From Thermomonas brevis (GTDB lineage Bacteria > Pseudomonadota > Gammaproteobacteria > Xanthomonadales > Xanthomonadaceae), in assembly GCF_014395425.1 (NCBI RefSeq), contig NZ_CP060711.1, forward strand, positions 2,480,001 through 2,544,000: 64,000 nucleotides of DNA, in the 5' to 3' direction. Under the pieces are notes generated by a model. The model was not told the origin of the DNA. It made no database searches and saw only the letters and a list, made by a program, of their open reading frames with translations. Made by a program: the position numbers and the translations under genes. Positions 36,222 to 45,724 of this stretch are shown piece after piece. Each line of letters begins with the position of its first letter. The stretch's first letter is position 1.

Positions 36222-38234
36222 GTGAATCTGATCGAGCAGCCGAACACGCGGCTCGGGCGCGCGGTGCATGAAGCGTTGGGCGAAGACGCGGCGCTGGCGC
36301 GCGCGCTGCCCGGCTTCAAGCCGCGTCCGGCCCAGCAACGGCTGGCGGTGGCGGTGGCCGACGCCTTCGAGCGCCGCGACGTGCTGCTGGCCGAGGCCGG
36401 CACCGGCACCGGCAAGACCTACGCCTACCTCGTGCCGGCGCTGCTGTCGGGCATGAAGACCATTGTCAGCACCGGCACCCGCGCCTTGCAGGACCAGCTC
36501 TACCTGCGCGACCTGCCGCGGGTGCGCGACGCGCTCGGCATCGGCCTGAAGACCGCGCTGCTGAAGGGACGCGCCAACTACCTGTGTCGCTACCGGATGG
36601 AGCAGGCGAAGGGCGAACCTCGGTTCACGTCGAAGGAGCAGATCACCCAGTTCCAGCGCGTGGTCGCCTGGAGCGGGCGCACCCGCAGCGGCGACATGGC
36701 GGAGATGGAATCGCTGCCGGAGGATTCGCCGCTGCTTCCGCTGGTGACCTCCACCGCCGACAATTGCCTCGGCACCGACTGCCCGTTCTGGAGCGACTGC
36801 TTCGTGGTGCAGGCGCGCCAGCGCGCGCAGGCGGCCGACCTGGTGGTGGTCAACCACCACCTGCTGCTGGCCGACCTGGCGCTGAAGCAGGAAGGCTTCG
36901 GCGAAATCCTGCCGGGCGCGCAGGCGTTCGTGGTGGACGAGGCGCACCAGCTGCCGGAGCTGGCCGCGCAGTTCTTCGGCGAAGGCTTGGGCGCGCGCCC
37001 GCTGGTGGAGCTGGCGCGCGACGCGCTTTCCGAGTGCAAGGACGTCTCCGGCGCGCTGGCCAGCGTGCAGGAACCGGCGCGCGCGCTGGAGCAGGCCACC
37101 CGCGCATTGCGCGCGGCGATGGACAACCTGCCGGTGCGCGGCACCGCCTGGCGCGCGCTGGACGAGGCGGACATCGAGCCGGCGTTCCATGCGCTTACCC
37201 AGTCGTTGCAGACGTTGCACGACGTATTGGTGCCGCTGCGCGAAGCCGCGCCCGGCTTCGACGCCTGCCATGCGCGCGCGCGCGAACAGCTCGGCCGACT
37301 GCGGCGCTGGCTGGGCGATGCCGCGACGCCGGAACCGGAGTTCGACGCGGACGACGGCCACGCTGCGCCGGACGCGGCAGCCGGCTCCGGTCTGGAAGTC
37401 CACTGGTACGAACTGACCCCGCGCGGCTTCCGCCTGCAGCGCACGCCGCTGGACGTGTCCGCGCCGCTGCGCGCGCATCGCGACGCCTCGCATGCGGCCT
37501 GGGTGTTCACCTCGGCGACGCTGGCGGTGGCCGGGCGCTTCGACCACGTCGCCCAGCGCCTCGGCATCATCGAGGCCCGCGAGCTGATCGAACCGAGCCC
37601 GTTCGACTGGGATACGCAGGCGCTTTGCTACCTGCCGCGTGGTCTGCCGGAGCCGGCCTCGCGCGACTACGGAACCGCATTGATCGACGCGCTGATGCCG
37701 GTGCTGGACGCCTCCGGCGGTCGCGCCTTCCTGCTGTTCGCCTCGCACCGCGCCCTGCGCGAAGCCGCCGAGGCGCTGCGCGAGGCGCCGTGGCCGCTGT
37801 TCGTGCAGGGCACCGAGCCGCGCCACGTGCTGCTGCAGCGCTTCCGCGACTCCGGCAACGGCGTGCTGCTGGGCACCGCCAGCTTCCGCGAGGGCGTGGA
37901 CGTGGCCGGCGATGCGCTGTCGGTGGTGGTCATCGACAAGCTGCCGTTCGCCGCGCCGGACGATCCGGTGTTCGAGGCGCGCCTCGATGCCATCCGCTGC
38001 GCTGGCGGCAACCCGTTCCGCGACGAGCAGCTGCCGCAGGCGGTGATCGCGCTCAAGCAGGGCGCGGGTCGGCTGATCCGCACCGAGACCGATCGCGGCG
38101 TGCTGGTGTTGTGCGACCCGCGCCTGCTCGGCAAGACCTACGGCCGTACCTTCCTCGATTCGCTGCCGCCGCTGCCGAAGACGCGCGACGTGAACGATGT
38201 GCGGGCGTTCTTCGCGGATAATCGACCGAAATGA
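36222..38234 (+). CDS. yoaA: DinG-family ATP-dependent helicase YoaA
   Basis: This XPD/DinG-type superfamily 2 helicase has 670 residues. Walker A is EAGTGTGKTYAYL. Four Cys in NYLCRY...CLGTDCPFWSDC suit an iron-sulfur cluster. The DEAH box is VVDEAHQLPE, followed by SATLAVAGRFD, FASHRALRE, SFREGVDVAGD and GAGRLIRTETDRG. YoaA takes part in DNA damage tolerance. The start is GTG at 36222, 13 bases after mrcB; no in-frame ATG is close. tsaB follows with an ATGA overlap, an order also found in E. coli (yoaA-tsaB), which supports YoaA over DinG. Confidence 0.9.
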   Translation: MNLIEQPNTRLGRAVHEALGEDAALARALPGFKPRPAQQRLAVAVADAFERRDVLLAEAGTGTGKTYAYLVPALLSGMKTIVSTGTRALQDQLYLRDLPRVRDALGIGLKTALLKGRANYLCRYRMEQAKGEPRFTSKEQITQFQRVVAWSGRTRSGDMAEMESLPEDSPLLPLVTSTADNCLGTDCPFWSDCFVVQARQRAQAADLVVVNHHLLLADLALKQEGFGEILPGAQAFVVDEAHQLPELAAQFFGEGLGARPLVELARDALSECKDVSGALASVQEPARALEQATRALRAAMDNLPVRGTAWRALDEADIEPAFHALTQSLQTLHDVLVPLREAAPGFDACHARAREQLGRLRRWLGDAATPEPEFDADDGHAAPDAAAGSGLEVHWYELTPRGFRLQRTPLDVSAPLRAHRDASHAAWVFTSATLAVAGRFDHVAQRLGIIEARELIEPSPFDWDTQALCYLPRGLPEPASRDYGTALIDALMPVLDASGGRAFLLFASHRALREAAEALREAPWPLFVQGTEPRHVLLQRFRDSGNGVLLGTASFREGVDVAGDALSVVVIDKLPFAAPDDPVFEARLDAIRCAGGNPFRDEQLPQAVIALKQGAGRLIRTETDRGVLVLCDPRLLGKTYGRTFLDSLPPLPKTRDVNDVRAFFADNRPK

Positions 38235-38920
38235 CAAGACTGCTTGCGTTCGAAACCTCCACCGAAGCCTGCTCGGTCGCCGTCTACGTCGATGGACAGG
38301 TGCACGAGCGCTTCGGCATCGCCCCGCGCCGGCATACCGAACTGGCGCTGCCGTGGGCGGACGAGGTGCTGGCCGAGGCCGGCGTCGTGCGCTCGCAGCT
38401 GGACGCGATCGCGGTCGGGCGCGGTCCAGGCGCCTTCACCGGCGTGCGCCTGGCCATCGCCATCGCCCAGGGCATCGCGCTGGCGCTGGACCGGCCGGTG
38501 CTGCCGGTGTCCACGCTGGCGGCGCTGGCGATGCGGGCCGGCGGCGAGCGCCGCATCGCCGCCATCGACGCACGCATGGGCGAGGTCTACCTGGGCGCGT
38601 TCGCCCGCGACGGCGACGGGCTGGTGGCGCTGTCGGACGAAGTCGTGGTCAAGCCGGACGCGGCGGTCGTGCCCGACGGCGACGGCTGGCACGGGGCGGG
38701 CACCGGCTTCGCCGCGGCCGAGGGCGCCTTGCAGGCGCGACTGGCGGGCCGATTGGCGGCGGTGGATGCGGAGGCGCTGCCGCATGCGGCCGACGTCGCC
38801 CGGCTGGCGGCGCCGGCGTTCGCGCGCGGCGAGGTGCTAGCGGCCGAGCGCGTCGAGCCCGCCTATCTGCGCAACGACGTGGCGCTGACCCTGGCCCAGC
38901 AGCGCGCGCTGCGCCAGTAA
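38231..38920 (+). CDS. tsaB: tRNA threonylcarbamoyladenosine protein TsaB
   Basis: This 229-residue ASKHA-fold protein partners TsaD in making t6A37 of tRNAs that read ANN codons. The N-terminal LLAFETSTEACSVAVY, then PRRHTELALPWADEVL, VGRGPGAFTGVRLAI and DARMGEVYLGAF are the family's hallmarks. It lacks TsaD's metal-binding His pair, as expected. It overlaps yoaA by four bases. Confidence 0.95.
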   Translation: MTRLLAFETSTEACSVAVYVDGQVHERFGIAPRRHTELALPWADEVLAEAGVVRSQLDAIAVGRGPGAFTGVRLAIAIAQGIALALDRPVLPVSTLAALAMRAGGERRIAAIDARMGEVYLGAFARDGDGLVALSDEVVVKPDAAVVPDGDGWHGAGTGFAAAEGALQARLAGRLAAVDAEALPHAADVARLAAPAFARGEVLAAERVEPAYLRNDVALTLAQQRALRQ

Positions 38921-39051
38921 GCGCGCGCCGCCGGCACGATGCCGCGCGCGCGTGGCGTTCGCGCGGCTGTCCGCCTTCGCACCGCGTCGTGACAACGCGC
39001 CCGGCGTTTTTGGCTATCCTCCCCCTGAGGTCCACTGAAACAGGGGTGAAA

Positions 39052-39543
39052 GTGAAGGTTCGGATCCTGATTCTGGTCGCCGCGCTGGCGGCGCTGCCGG
39101 CACTCGCGGAAGACGTGTCGTTCAAGGGGCGGACGCTGGACGTCGCCACCGGCCAGGAAGCCCGGCCCATCCTGCGCATGACCGGCACGCAATACGTCCT
39201 GCCGCGCTCGCAGGAACAGCTGGTCAACCAGGCGCAGGCCTGCCTGGGCGGGCAGGGCGGCATCGCCATCGAGTCGGCGGACGCGGCGCAGGGGCTGCTG
39301 GTGGCGCGCGTCGCCACCTCGTTCCGCGCCAGCTTCGCCACCCAGACGCTGCGCAGCCGGCTGGAACTCACCGCCGGCGAAGGCTATTTCCAGGTCGTCG
39401 AATCGGAACTCGCGCTCGCCCAGGCCGGCGACGACGGCAACGCGACCTACGTGCCGCTCGTGCAGGACGGCGGCCTCTGGGAAAAGGGGCTGGAAGCGCT
39501 GATCCAGACCGAGAACAAGCTGGTCGACTGCCTCTACAAGTAG
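39052..39543 (+). CDS. Hypothetical exported protein
   Basis: This is a protein of about 163 residues with a signal peptide (KVRILILVAALAALPALA-E). The mature part has a conserved-looking CLGGQGGIAIESADAAQG and VATSFRASFATQTLRSRLEL and ends KLVDCLYK, so its two Cys may pair. The start is GTG: 39052 has AGGGG five bases before it, and GTG 39046 is the alternative. TATCCT in the upstream gap could be a -10. It is not recognised as a named family. Confidence 0.7.
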   Translation: MKVRILILVAALAALPALAEDVSFKGRTLDVATGQEARPILRMTGTQYVLPRSQEQLVNQAQACLGGQGGIAIESADAAQGLLVARVATSFRASFATQTLRSRLELTAGEGYFQVVESELALAQAGDDGNATYVPLVQDGGLWEKGLEALIQTENKLVDCLYK

Positions 39544-39563
39544 GCCGCCGGAGCGTCATCGAC

Positions 39564-39986
39564 ATGAAGTGGACTGGCTGGAAAAACCGGACGCTGCGCC
39601 GCCGGCTGCTCGGCGTCGCGTCGCTGCTGCTGGTGCTTGCCTTCGTGGCGCATCCCGAACTGCGCCTGCTGCTGCCGCTGCTGGATGCGTCGATGCTCGA
39701 CCTGTTTTTGGCGCTGTTCAGCGCCCAGCTGCTGGTGTTCCTGGGGACCTACGTGAAACCGCTCCTGCTGCTGCTCTGGCAGCGCGGCGCCGGCGTCATG
39801 CGGGTCATCGAGGACCTGATCGAATCGACCGCCATGCGGCGCGCCAGGAATGCGCTGGATCGCCTGATCCACGGTTCCGGCAGCGACTGGGACCGGCAGG
39901 CGTGGCAGTACGGCGCCCTGCTGTGGTGGCGCCTGCGAAACGGGCCGGGCGAGCCGCCCGGAGCGACGGCGCTTCCCGCCGCCTGA
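39564..39986 (+). CDS. Hypothetical membrane protein
   Basis: This is a 140-residue protein with two or three hydrophobic helices (LLGVASLLLVLAFVA, LLLPLLDASMLDLFLALFSAQLLVFLG) and an Arg-rich N-terminus. The C-terminal third is soluble and Trp-rich (WDRQAWQYGALLWWRLRNG). It is 20 bases after the preceding exported-protein gene, so both are probably in one operon. No family is recognised. Confidence 0.65.
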   Translation: MKWTGWKNRTLRRRLLGVASLLLVLAFVAHPELRLLLPLLDASMLDLFLALFSAQLLVFLGTYVKPLLLLLWQRGAGVMRVIEDLIESTAMRRARNALDRLIHGSGSDWDRQAWQYGALLWWRLRNGPGEPPGATALPAA

Positions 39987-40040
39987 TCCGTTCCGACGTT
40001 TTCGATCCCGCCGCAGGCGGCCGGGTCTGGTCGCCCCGCC

Positions 40041-40927
40041 TCAGCGATCCACCAGTTCGCCGCCCGGCAGGAACTGCCAGGTGCGGGTGACGTGCAGCAC
40101 GTCCGGGTCCTCGGCGGTCTTCGGCAGCGGCGCGAACGGCTCGGACAGCTTGACGATGCGCAGGGCCGCCTCGTCCAGCATCGGGATGTGGCTGGAGCGG
40201 ATGAGCCGCACGCTCTCCACGCTGCCGTCGCGACGCACGCCCACGCTGATCACCACCAGCCCGCCGATGCGGCGGCGGCGCGCCTCGTCCGGGTAGTTGA
40301 GGTTGCCGACCCGCTCGACCCGATCCACCCAGCCGCGCAGGTACTGCGCCCAGGCGTATTCGCGGGTGCTGGCGGAGACGAACTTGCGCTTCGGGCGCTT
40401 GGCGTATTCCACCGAGCGCAGCTGGATCTCGGCGGCCAGCCGCGCCATTTCGATGTCGCGCTCGATCTTCTCGCGGCCGGGCGGGGCGTCGTCCGGCCGG
40501 GTTTCCGGCTGCGGCTTCGGCGCGGGCAGCGCGGTCTCGCCGTTGGCCGAGGCCACCACCCGCGCGTCCGGCGGCGGGCTGGGCGCGGGCGTCTGCGCGT
40601 GCAGCGGGCGCGGCGCCAGCCCGTCCTTCTGCTGCGCCAGCGGGCCGGCCTGCGGCGCGCCGGGGCGGCTGCTCTTGTCGTGTTCGCCGCCGCCCTGGTT
40701 GTTGGCCTGGGCGAGGAAATCCGCCTGCGCCGGCGTCAGCGGCGTCTGCGTGCGGGTCTGGATCACGTCGAGGGTGGGCAGCAGCGGCGCCGCGTCCTCG
40801 ATCGCGAAGCCGATCCCGAACACCACCATCGCATGCACCAGCACCGACAGCACGAAGGTGGCGCGCAGCCGCTCGGTTTCGCCGATGCGGGGCGGGGCGG
40901 GCACGGCGGGGGCGGCGGCGGCCGGCA

Positions 40928-40928
<1 letters not shown>
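40041..40928 (-). CDS. tonB: TonB-family energy transducer (TonB3-like)
   Basis: This protein has 295 residues: a single N-terminal anchor (FVLSVLVHAMVVFGIGFAI, with the TonB-type His), a Pro/Ala/Gln-rich periplasmic linker and a C-terminal TonB domain (YPDEARRRRIGGLVVISVGVRRDG...). It should couple ExbBD energy to an outer-membrane process. The neighbour order tonB-gshB-pilG matches Pseudomonas aeruginosa, where TonB3 is needed for normal pilus assembly and twitching. A link to type IV pili here is therefore inferred from synteny. The ATG overlaps the gshB stop by one base (TGATG). Confidence 0.88.
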
Positions 40929-41890
<962 letters not shown>

Positions 41891-41964
41891 CTGCGCATCC
41901 GTGGGTGGGTGCGGGGATGGTAGCAGGCGGCGGAGCGGGCCCATCCGCGGCGGTATCGCGGCGC

Positions 41965-41993
41965 TTGACACATCGGGCGCAGGCTTGGATAAA
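41965..41993 (+). promoter_or_regulatory. Predicted sigma-70 promoter of the Pil-Chp operon
   Basis: A perfect -35, TTGACA (41965-41970), is followed by a 17-base spacer and GATAAA (41988-41993, four of six matches). It leads to a leader of about 50 bases before pilG, which has its own AAGGGGA ribosome site. Confidence 0.65.
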
Positions 41994-42047
41994 GACAGTC
42001 CGCAACGCGCGAAGACGCGGCGGTTGGCAATCGCGCAAGGGGATTAC

Positions 42048-42449
42048 ATGGCGCAGCAGGACGGTACCGACCTCGACCTCAGGGGTCTGAGGGTGATGGT
42101 CATCGACGATTCCAGGACGATCCGCCGCACGGCGGAGACGCTGCTCGTGCGCGAGGGCTGCGAAGTCGTCACCGCGACCGACGGGTTCGAGGCGCTGTCG
42201 AAGATCGCCGACCACAACCCGCAGATCGTGTTCGTGGACATCATGATGCCGCGTCTGGACGGCTATCAGACCTGCGCGTTGATCAAGAACAACCAGACCT
42301 TCAAAAGTGTGCCGGTGATCATGCTTTCGTCGAAGGACGGTTTGTTCGACAAGGCGCGAGGCCGTATCGTCGGCTCCGAGCAATACCTGACCAAGCCGTT
42401 CACGCGGGAAGAACTGCTTGGCGCCATCCGCACGTACGTCAACGCCTGA
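42048..42449 (+). CDS. pilG: Twitching motility response regulator PilG
   Basis: This single-domain CheY-like receiver has 133 residues: VMVIDDSRTIRRTAE, the phosphoacceptor Asp in IVFVDIMMPRLDGYQ, then IMLSSKDGLFDKARG and the Lys in YLTKPF. In Pseudomonas PilG is phosphorylated by ChpA and promotes pilus extension through PilB and cAMP. Here it heads the operon pilG-pilH-pilI-pilJ-chpA-chpB-chpC. Confidence 0.95.
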   Translation: MAQQDGTDLDLRGLRVMVIDDSRTIRRTAETLLVREGCEVVTATDGFEALSKIADHNPQIVFVDIMMPRLDGYQTCALIKNNQTFKSVPVIMLSSKDGLFDKARGRIVGSEQYLTKPFTREELLGAIRTYVNA

Positions 42450-42466
42450 CCGGGGGAAGGGCATTC

Positions 42467-42832
42467 ATGGCACGCATTCTGCTGATCGAGGATTCTCCGA
42501 CCGAGGCCGCGGTCATGGTCCAGTTGCTGGAACGCAACGGCCACCAGGTCACCACCGCCGGCAGCGCCGAGGACGGCATCGCCAGCTGCAAGCGCGACAA
42601 GCCGGACCTGGTCCTGATGGACATCATCCTGCCCGGCATGAACGGCTTCCAGGCCACCCGCGCGCTGACCCGCGACGCCGAGACCAGCCACATCCCGGTC
42701 ATCATCGTCAGCACCAAGGGGCAGGAGACCGACCGCGTCTGGGGCATGCGCCAGGGCGCGCGGGACTACATCGCCAAGCCGCCGCGCGAGAACGAGCTGA
42801 TCGCGCGCATCGACGCGCTGACCGGACGCTGA
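42467..42832 (+). CDS. pilH: Twitching motility response regulator PilH
   Basis: This is a 121-residue stand-alone receiver: ILLIEDSPTEAAVM, the Asp in LVLMDIILPGMNGFQ, VSTKGQETDRVWGMRQGA and YIAKPP. PilH is the second CheY of the system, thought to act as a phosphate sink or in retraction. It is 17 bases after pilG, with a GGGGAAGGG ribosome site. Confidence 0.95.
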   Translation: MARILLIEDSPTEAAVMVQLLERNGHQVTTAGSAEDGIASCKRDKPDLVLMDIILPGMNGFQATRALTRDAETSHIPVIIVSTKGQETDRVWGMRQGARDYIAKPPRENELIARIDALTGR

Positions 42833-42836
42833 CGCG

Positions 42837-43595
42837 ATGAGCAAGCGCGGCAAGCACAAGCACAAGTTCCGGCAGCAGGCGGCGTCGGCGCCGGTGCAGG
42901 GCACCGCCGTGGCCGAGGTCGTGGCCGACGACGCGGCATCCGTTGAATTCGGGGAAGCGGACGACGCGGCCGAAGCGGACGTCGTGGCGGCCGAACCGCA
43001 GCCGGCGGCAACGCCGGCCGACGACGCGCCGGCCGCCCGCGCCTACGCGCCGCTGGCGGGCGAACAGCGCTCGCCGTTCCTGGTCCTGGCCGACTACGAA
43101 CAGCGCAGCCTGGCTCACGTCGCCGGCCTGCCGGAGCAGCTGGACGCGCCCGGCCTGTGGCGCGGCGTGGCCTACCGCGTGGGCGCGCACCGGCTGGCGT
43201 CCGGCTTCGACGAGGTGGTCGAAATCCTGCCGATGCCGGCGCTGACGCCGGTGCCCGGCGCGCTGGCGTGGATGCTCGGCGTCGCCAACATCCGCGGCGC
43301 GCTGCTGCCGGTGGTCGACCTCAAGCAGTTCCTGGAAGGCGAGCGCACCGTGCTGCACGAGCGCCAGCGCGTGCTGGTGGTGCGCCAGCCGGGCGGCGAC
43401 GTCGCCGTCACCATCGACGAACTCTACGGCCAGCGCAGCTTCGTCGAGGAGCACGGCATCGACGCCGACGCCGTGGCCGACGGGCGCTACGCGCACTTCG
43501 TCGATCGCGCCTACCGCATGAACGGGCAGGACTGGGGCGTGTTCAGCCTCGAACGCCTCGCCCGTACCCCCGAATTCCGCCAAGCCGCCGCGTAA
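42837..43595 (+). CDS. pilI: CheW-like adaptor PilI with N-terminal extension
   Basis: This 252-residue adaptor couples the receptor PilJ to the kinase ChpA. The CheW domain covers about residues 105-250: [33 protein letters not shown] and [22 protein letters not shown]. About 75 extra N-terminal residues are Lys/His-rich at first ([14 protein letters not shown]), then Ala/Glu/Asp-rich. This tail is not needed for a CheW fold. It follows pilH by four bases. Confidence 0.92.
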   Translation: MSKRGKHKHKFRQQAASAPVQGTAVAEVVADDAASVEFGEADDAAEADVVAAEPQPAATPADDAPAARAYAPLAGEQRSPFLVLADYEQRSLAHVAGLPEQLDAPGLWRGVAYRVGAHRLASGFDEVVEILPMPALTPVPGALAWMLGVANIRGALLPVVDLKQFLEGERTVLHERQRVLVVRQPGGDVAVTIDELYGQRSFVEEHGIDADAVADGRYAHFVDRAYRMNGQDWGVFSLERLARTPEFRQAAA

Positions 43596-43629
43596 CCCGC
43601 GGAACGCCAAGTCAGCCGAGGTCGCAACA

Positions 43630-45645
43630 ATGAGCAATTTGATGGATTCCGCCGCCGGCAAGGGCCGCAATCTCAGCACCAACTTCTGGATCTGGTTGCT
43701 GATCGGCTCGCTGGTCGTGTTCGCCGGCAATACCCTGTATGCCACCACCAAGGCCTCGCGCCTCGGCGGCGCGAGCACCGCGGCCTCCCGCCTGCAGCTG
43801 AACTCGCAGCGCTTGGCCAACCAGGGCCGCGAGGCCATCGACGGCAACGTGCAGGCGTTCGAATCGTTCAAGGCCACCAAGGGCGAGATCGACGCCGACA
43901 TCAAGTGGCTCAACGACCGCTTCGGCGACTCCGCCGACGTGGCCGCGCCGATCCGCACGGTGACCGAAACCTGGACCCCGCTGACCACCCGCGCCGACGA
44001 GGTGCTGGGTTCGCAGCAGGCGGTGCTGGCGCTGTCCGGCCGCGCCGACAGCTTCACCGCCAAGGTGCCGCAGCTGCAGGCGCAGCTGTACGAAGTGCTG
44101 CGCGGCCTGGTCTCGGGCGGCGCGAACTCCGCGCAGGTGAGCGCGGCGCTGCAGCAGGCCAACATCAGCTCGCGCATGGCGCAGCGCATCGCCGAGCTGC
44201 GCGCCGGCGGCGACGGCGCGCAGGTCGCGGCCAACGCGCTTGGCCGCGACGCGGCGGTGTTCGACCGGCAGATGAACGCGCTGATCAACGGCAGCGGCGA
44301 CATCGCCAAGGTCAGCGCGGCCGGCGCCACCGGCCCGCTCACCCAGGCCAACGTGCTCTGGCAGGGCATGAAGAAGGACCTCGACGCGATCGTCGGCGAC
44401 TCGCGCAAGCTGATCGGCGCGCAGGCCTCGGCGTCCGCGCTGGCGACCGGTTCCGACAAACTGCTGGGCGACAGCGAAAGCCTGTTCGCCGCGTTCACCT
44501 CGTTCGGCTCGCTGAAGGACACCAGCATCATCGGCGGCGTCTGGGTCAGCATCCTGTCCGGCGCGCTGGCGCTGTTCTCGATCGTCGGCCTGCTGTGGGC
44601 CCTGAACCGCGCGCAGCGCATCCGCTACCAGACCACCAAGGAACTGAACGACCGCAACCAGGAGGCGATCATGCGCCTGCTGGACGAAATGGGTTCGCTC
44701 GCGGAAGGCGACCTGACCGTGAAGGCGACCGTGACCGAGGACATGACCGGCGCGATCGCCGACTCGATCAACTTCGCCGTGGAACAGCTGCGCACCCTGG
44801 TGACCACCATCAACGACACCTCGGTGCAGGTCTCGGCCAGCGCGCAGGAAACCCAGGCGACCGCCATGCACCTGGCCGACGCCGCCGAGCACCAGGCGCA
44901 GGAGATCAACTCCGCCACCGACCGCATCAACGAGATCGCCTCCAGCATTAATCAGGTGTCGCGCAACTCCGCCGACTCCGCCGAGGTGGCGCGCCGTTCG
45001 GTGCAGATCGCGACGAACGGTGCGGGCGTGGTGCGCCAGACGATCGCCGGCATGGACAGCATCCGCGACCAGATCCAAGAAACCTCGAAGCGCATCAAGC
45101 GCCTGGGCGAGTCCTCGCAGGAAATCGGCTCGATCGTGGAACTGATCAACGACATTTCCGAACAGACCAACATCCTGGCGCTGAACGCGGCCATCCAGGC
45201 GGCCTCCGCCGGTGAAGCGGGCCGCGGCTTCGCGGTGGTGGCGGACGAAGTGCAGCGACTCGCGGAACGCAGCTCCAGCGCGACCAAGCGCATCGAATCG
45301 CTGGTCCAGACCATTCAGGCCGATACCAACGAAGCGGTGTCGTCGATGGAACAGACGACTTCCGAAGTGGTCGCGGGCGCGCGCCTCGCCGAGGACGCGG
45401 GTACCGCGCTGGGCGAGATCGAAAAGGTGTCGTCCGACCTGTCGGGCCTGATTGAAGGCATCTCGGTGGCGGCGCAGGAGCAGTCCAACGCGGCCTCCAA
45501 CATCACCCAGACCATGAACACCATCCAGTCGATCACCGCGCAGACCTCGCAGGGCGCCAGCCAGACCGCCGAGTCGATCGGTAATCTGGCCCAGCTCGCC
45601 GCCGACCTGCGCCGTTCGGTCGCCGACTTCAAGCTGCCCGCCTGA
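43630..45645 (+). CDS. pilJ: Type IV pilus methyl-accepting chemoreceptor PilJ
   Basis: This is a 671-residue receptor with two membrane helices ([19 protein letters not shown] near residue 20, [22 protein letters not shown] near residue 305) around a periplasmic PilJ-type four-helix region. A HAMP domain follows, then a long signalling coiled coil with the conserved hairpin tip ([20 protein letters not shown]) and [16 protein letters not shown]. In Pseudomonas PilJ reports pilus retraction or surface contact. pilK, the methyltransferase gene that follows pilJ in Pseudomonas, is absent. The next 79 bases hold no gene. Confidence 0.95.
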   Translation: MSNLMDSAAGKGRNLSTNFWIWLLIGSLVVFAGNTLYATTKASRLGGASTAASRLQLNSQRLANQGREAIDGNVQAFESFKATKGEIDADIKWLNDRFGDSADVAAPIRTVTETWTPLTTRADEVLGSQQAVLALSGRADSFTAKVPQLQAQLYEVLRGLVSGGANSAQVSAALQQANISSRMAQRIAELRAGGDGAQVAANALGRDAAVFDRQMNALINGSGDIAKVSAAGATGPLTQANVLWQGMKKDLDAIVGDSRKLIGAQASASALATGSDKLLGDSESLFAAFTSFGSLKDTSIIGGVWVSILSGALALFSIVGLLWALNRAQRIRYQTTKELNDRNQEAIMRLLDEMGSLAEGDLTVKATVTEDMTGAIADSINFAVEQLRTLVTTINDTSVQVSASAQETQATAMHLADAAEHQAQEINSATDRINEIASSINQVSRNSADSAEVARRSVQIATNGAGVVRQTIAGMDSIRDQIQETSKRIKRLGESSQEIGSIVELINDISEQTNILALNAAIQAASAGEAGRGFAVVADEVQRLAERSSSATKRIESLVQTIQADTNEAVSSMEQTTSEVVAGARLAEDAGTALGEIEKVSSDLSGLIEGISVAAQEQSNAASNITQTMNTIQSITAQTSQGASQTAESIGNLAQLAADLRRSVADFKLPA

Positions 45646-45724
45646 GCCGGACTGACACAGGGATCGGGATGAACAGCAGCCACCAGGCCAGCATCGCCTC
45701 GCCGGGTCTTGTCGGAGCCACGGC

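Noticed and set aside
45646..45724. A short or remnant pilK between pilJ and chpA
   Set aside because: Only 79 bases remain and they show no methyltransferase-like codons.
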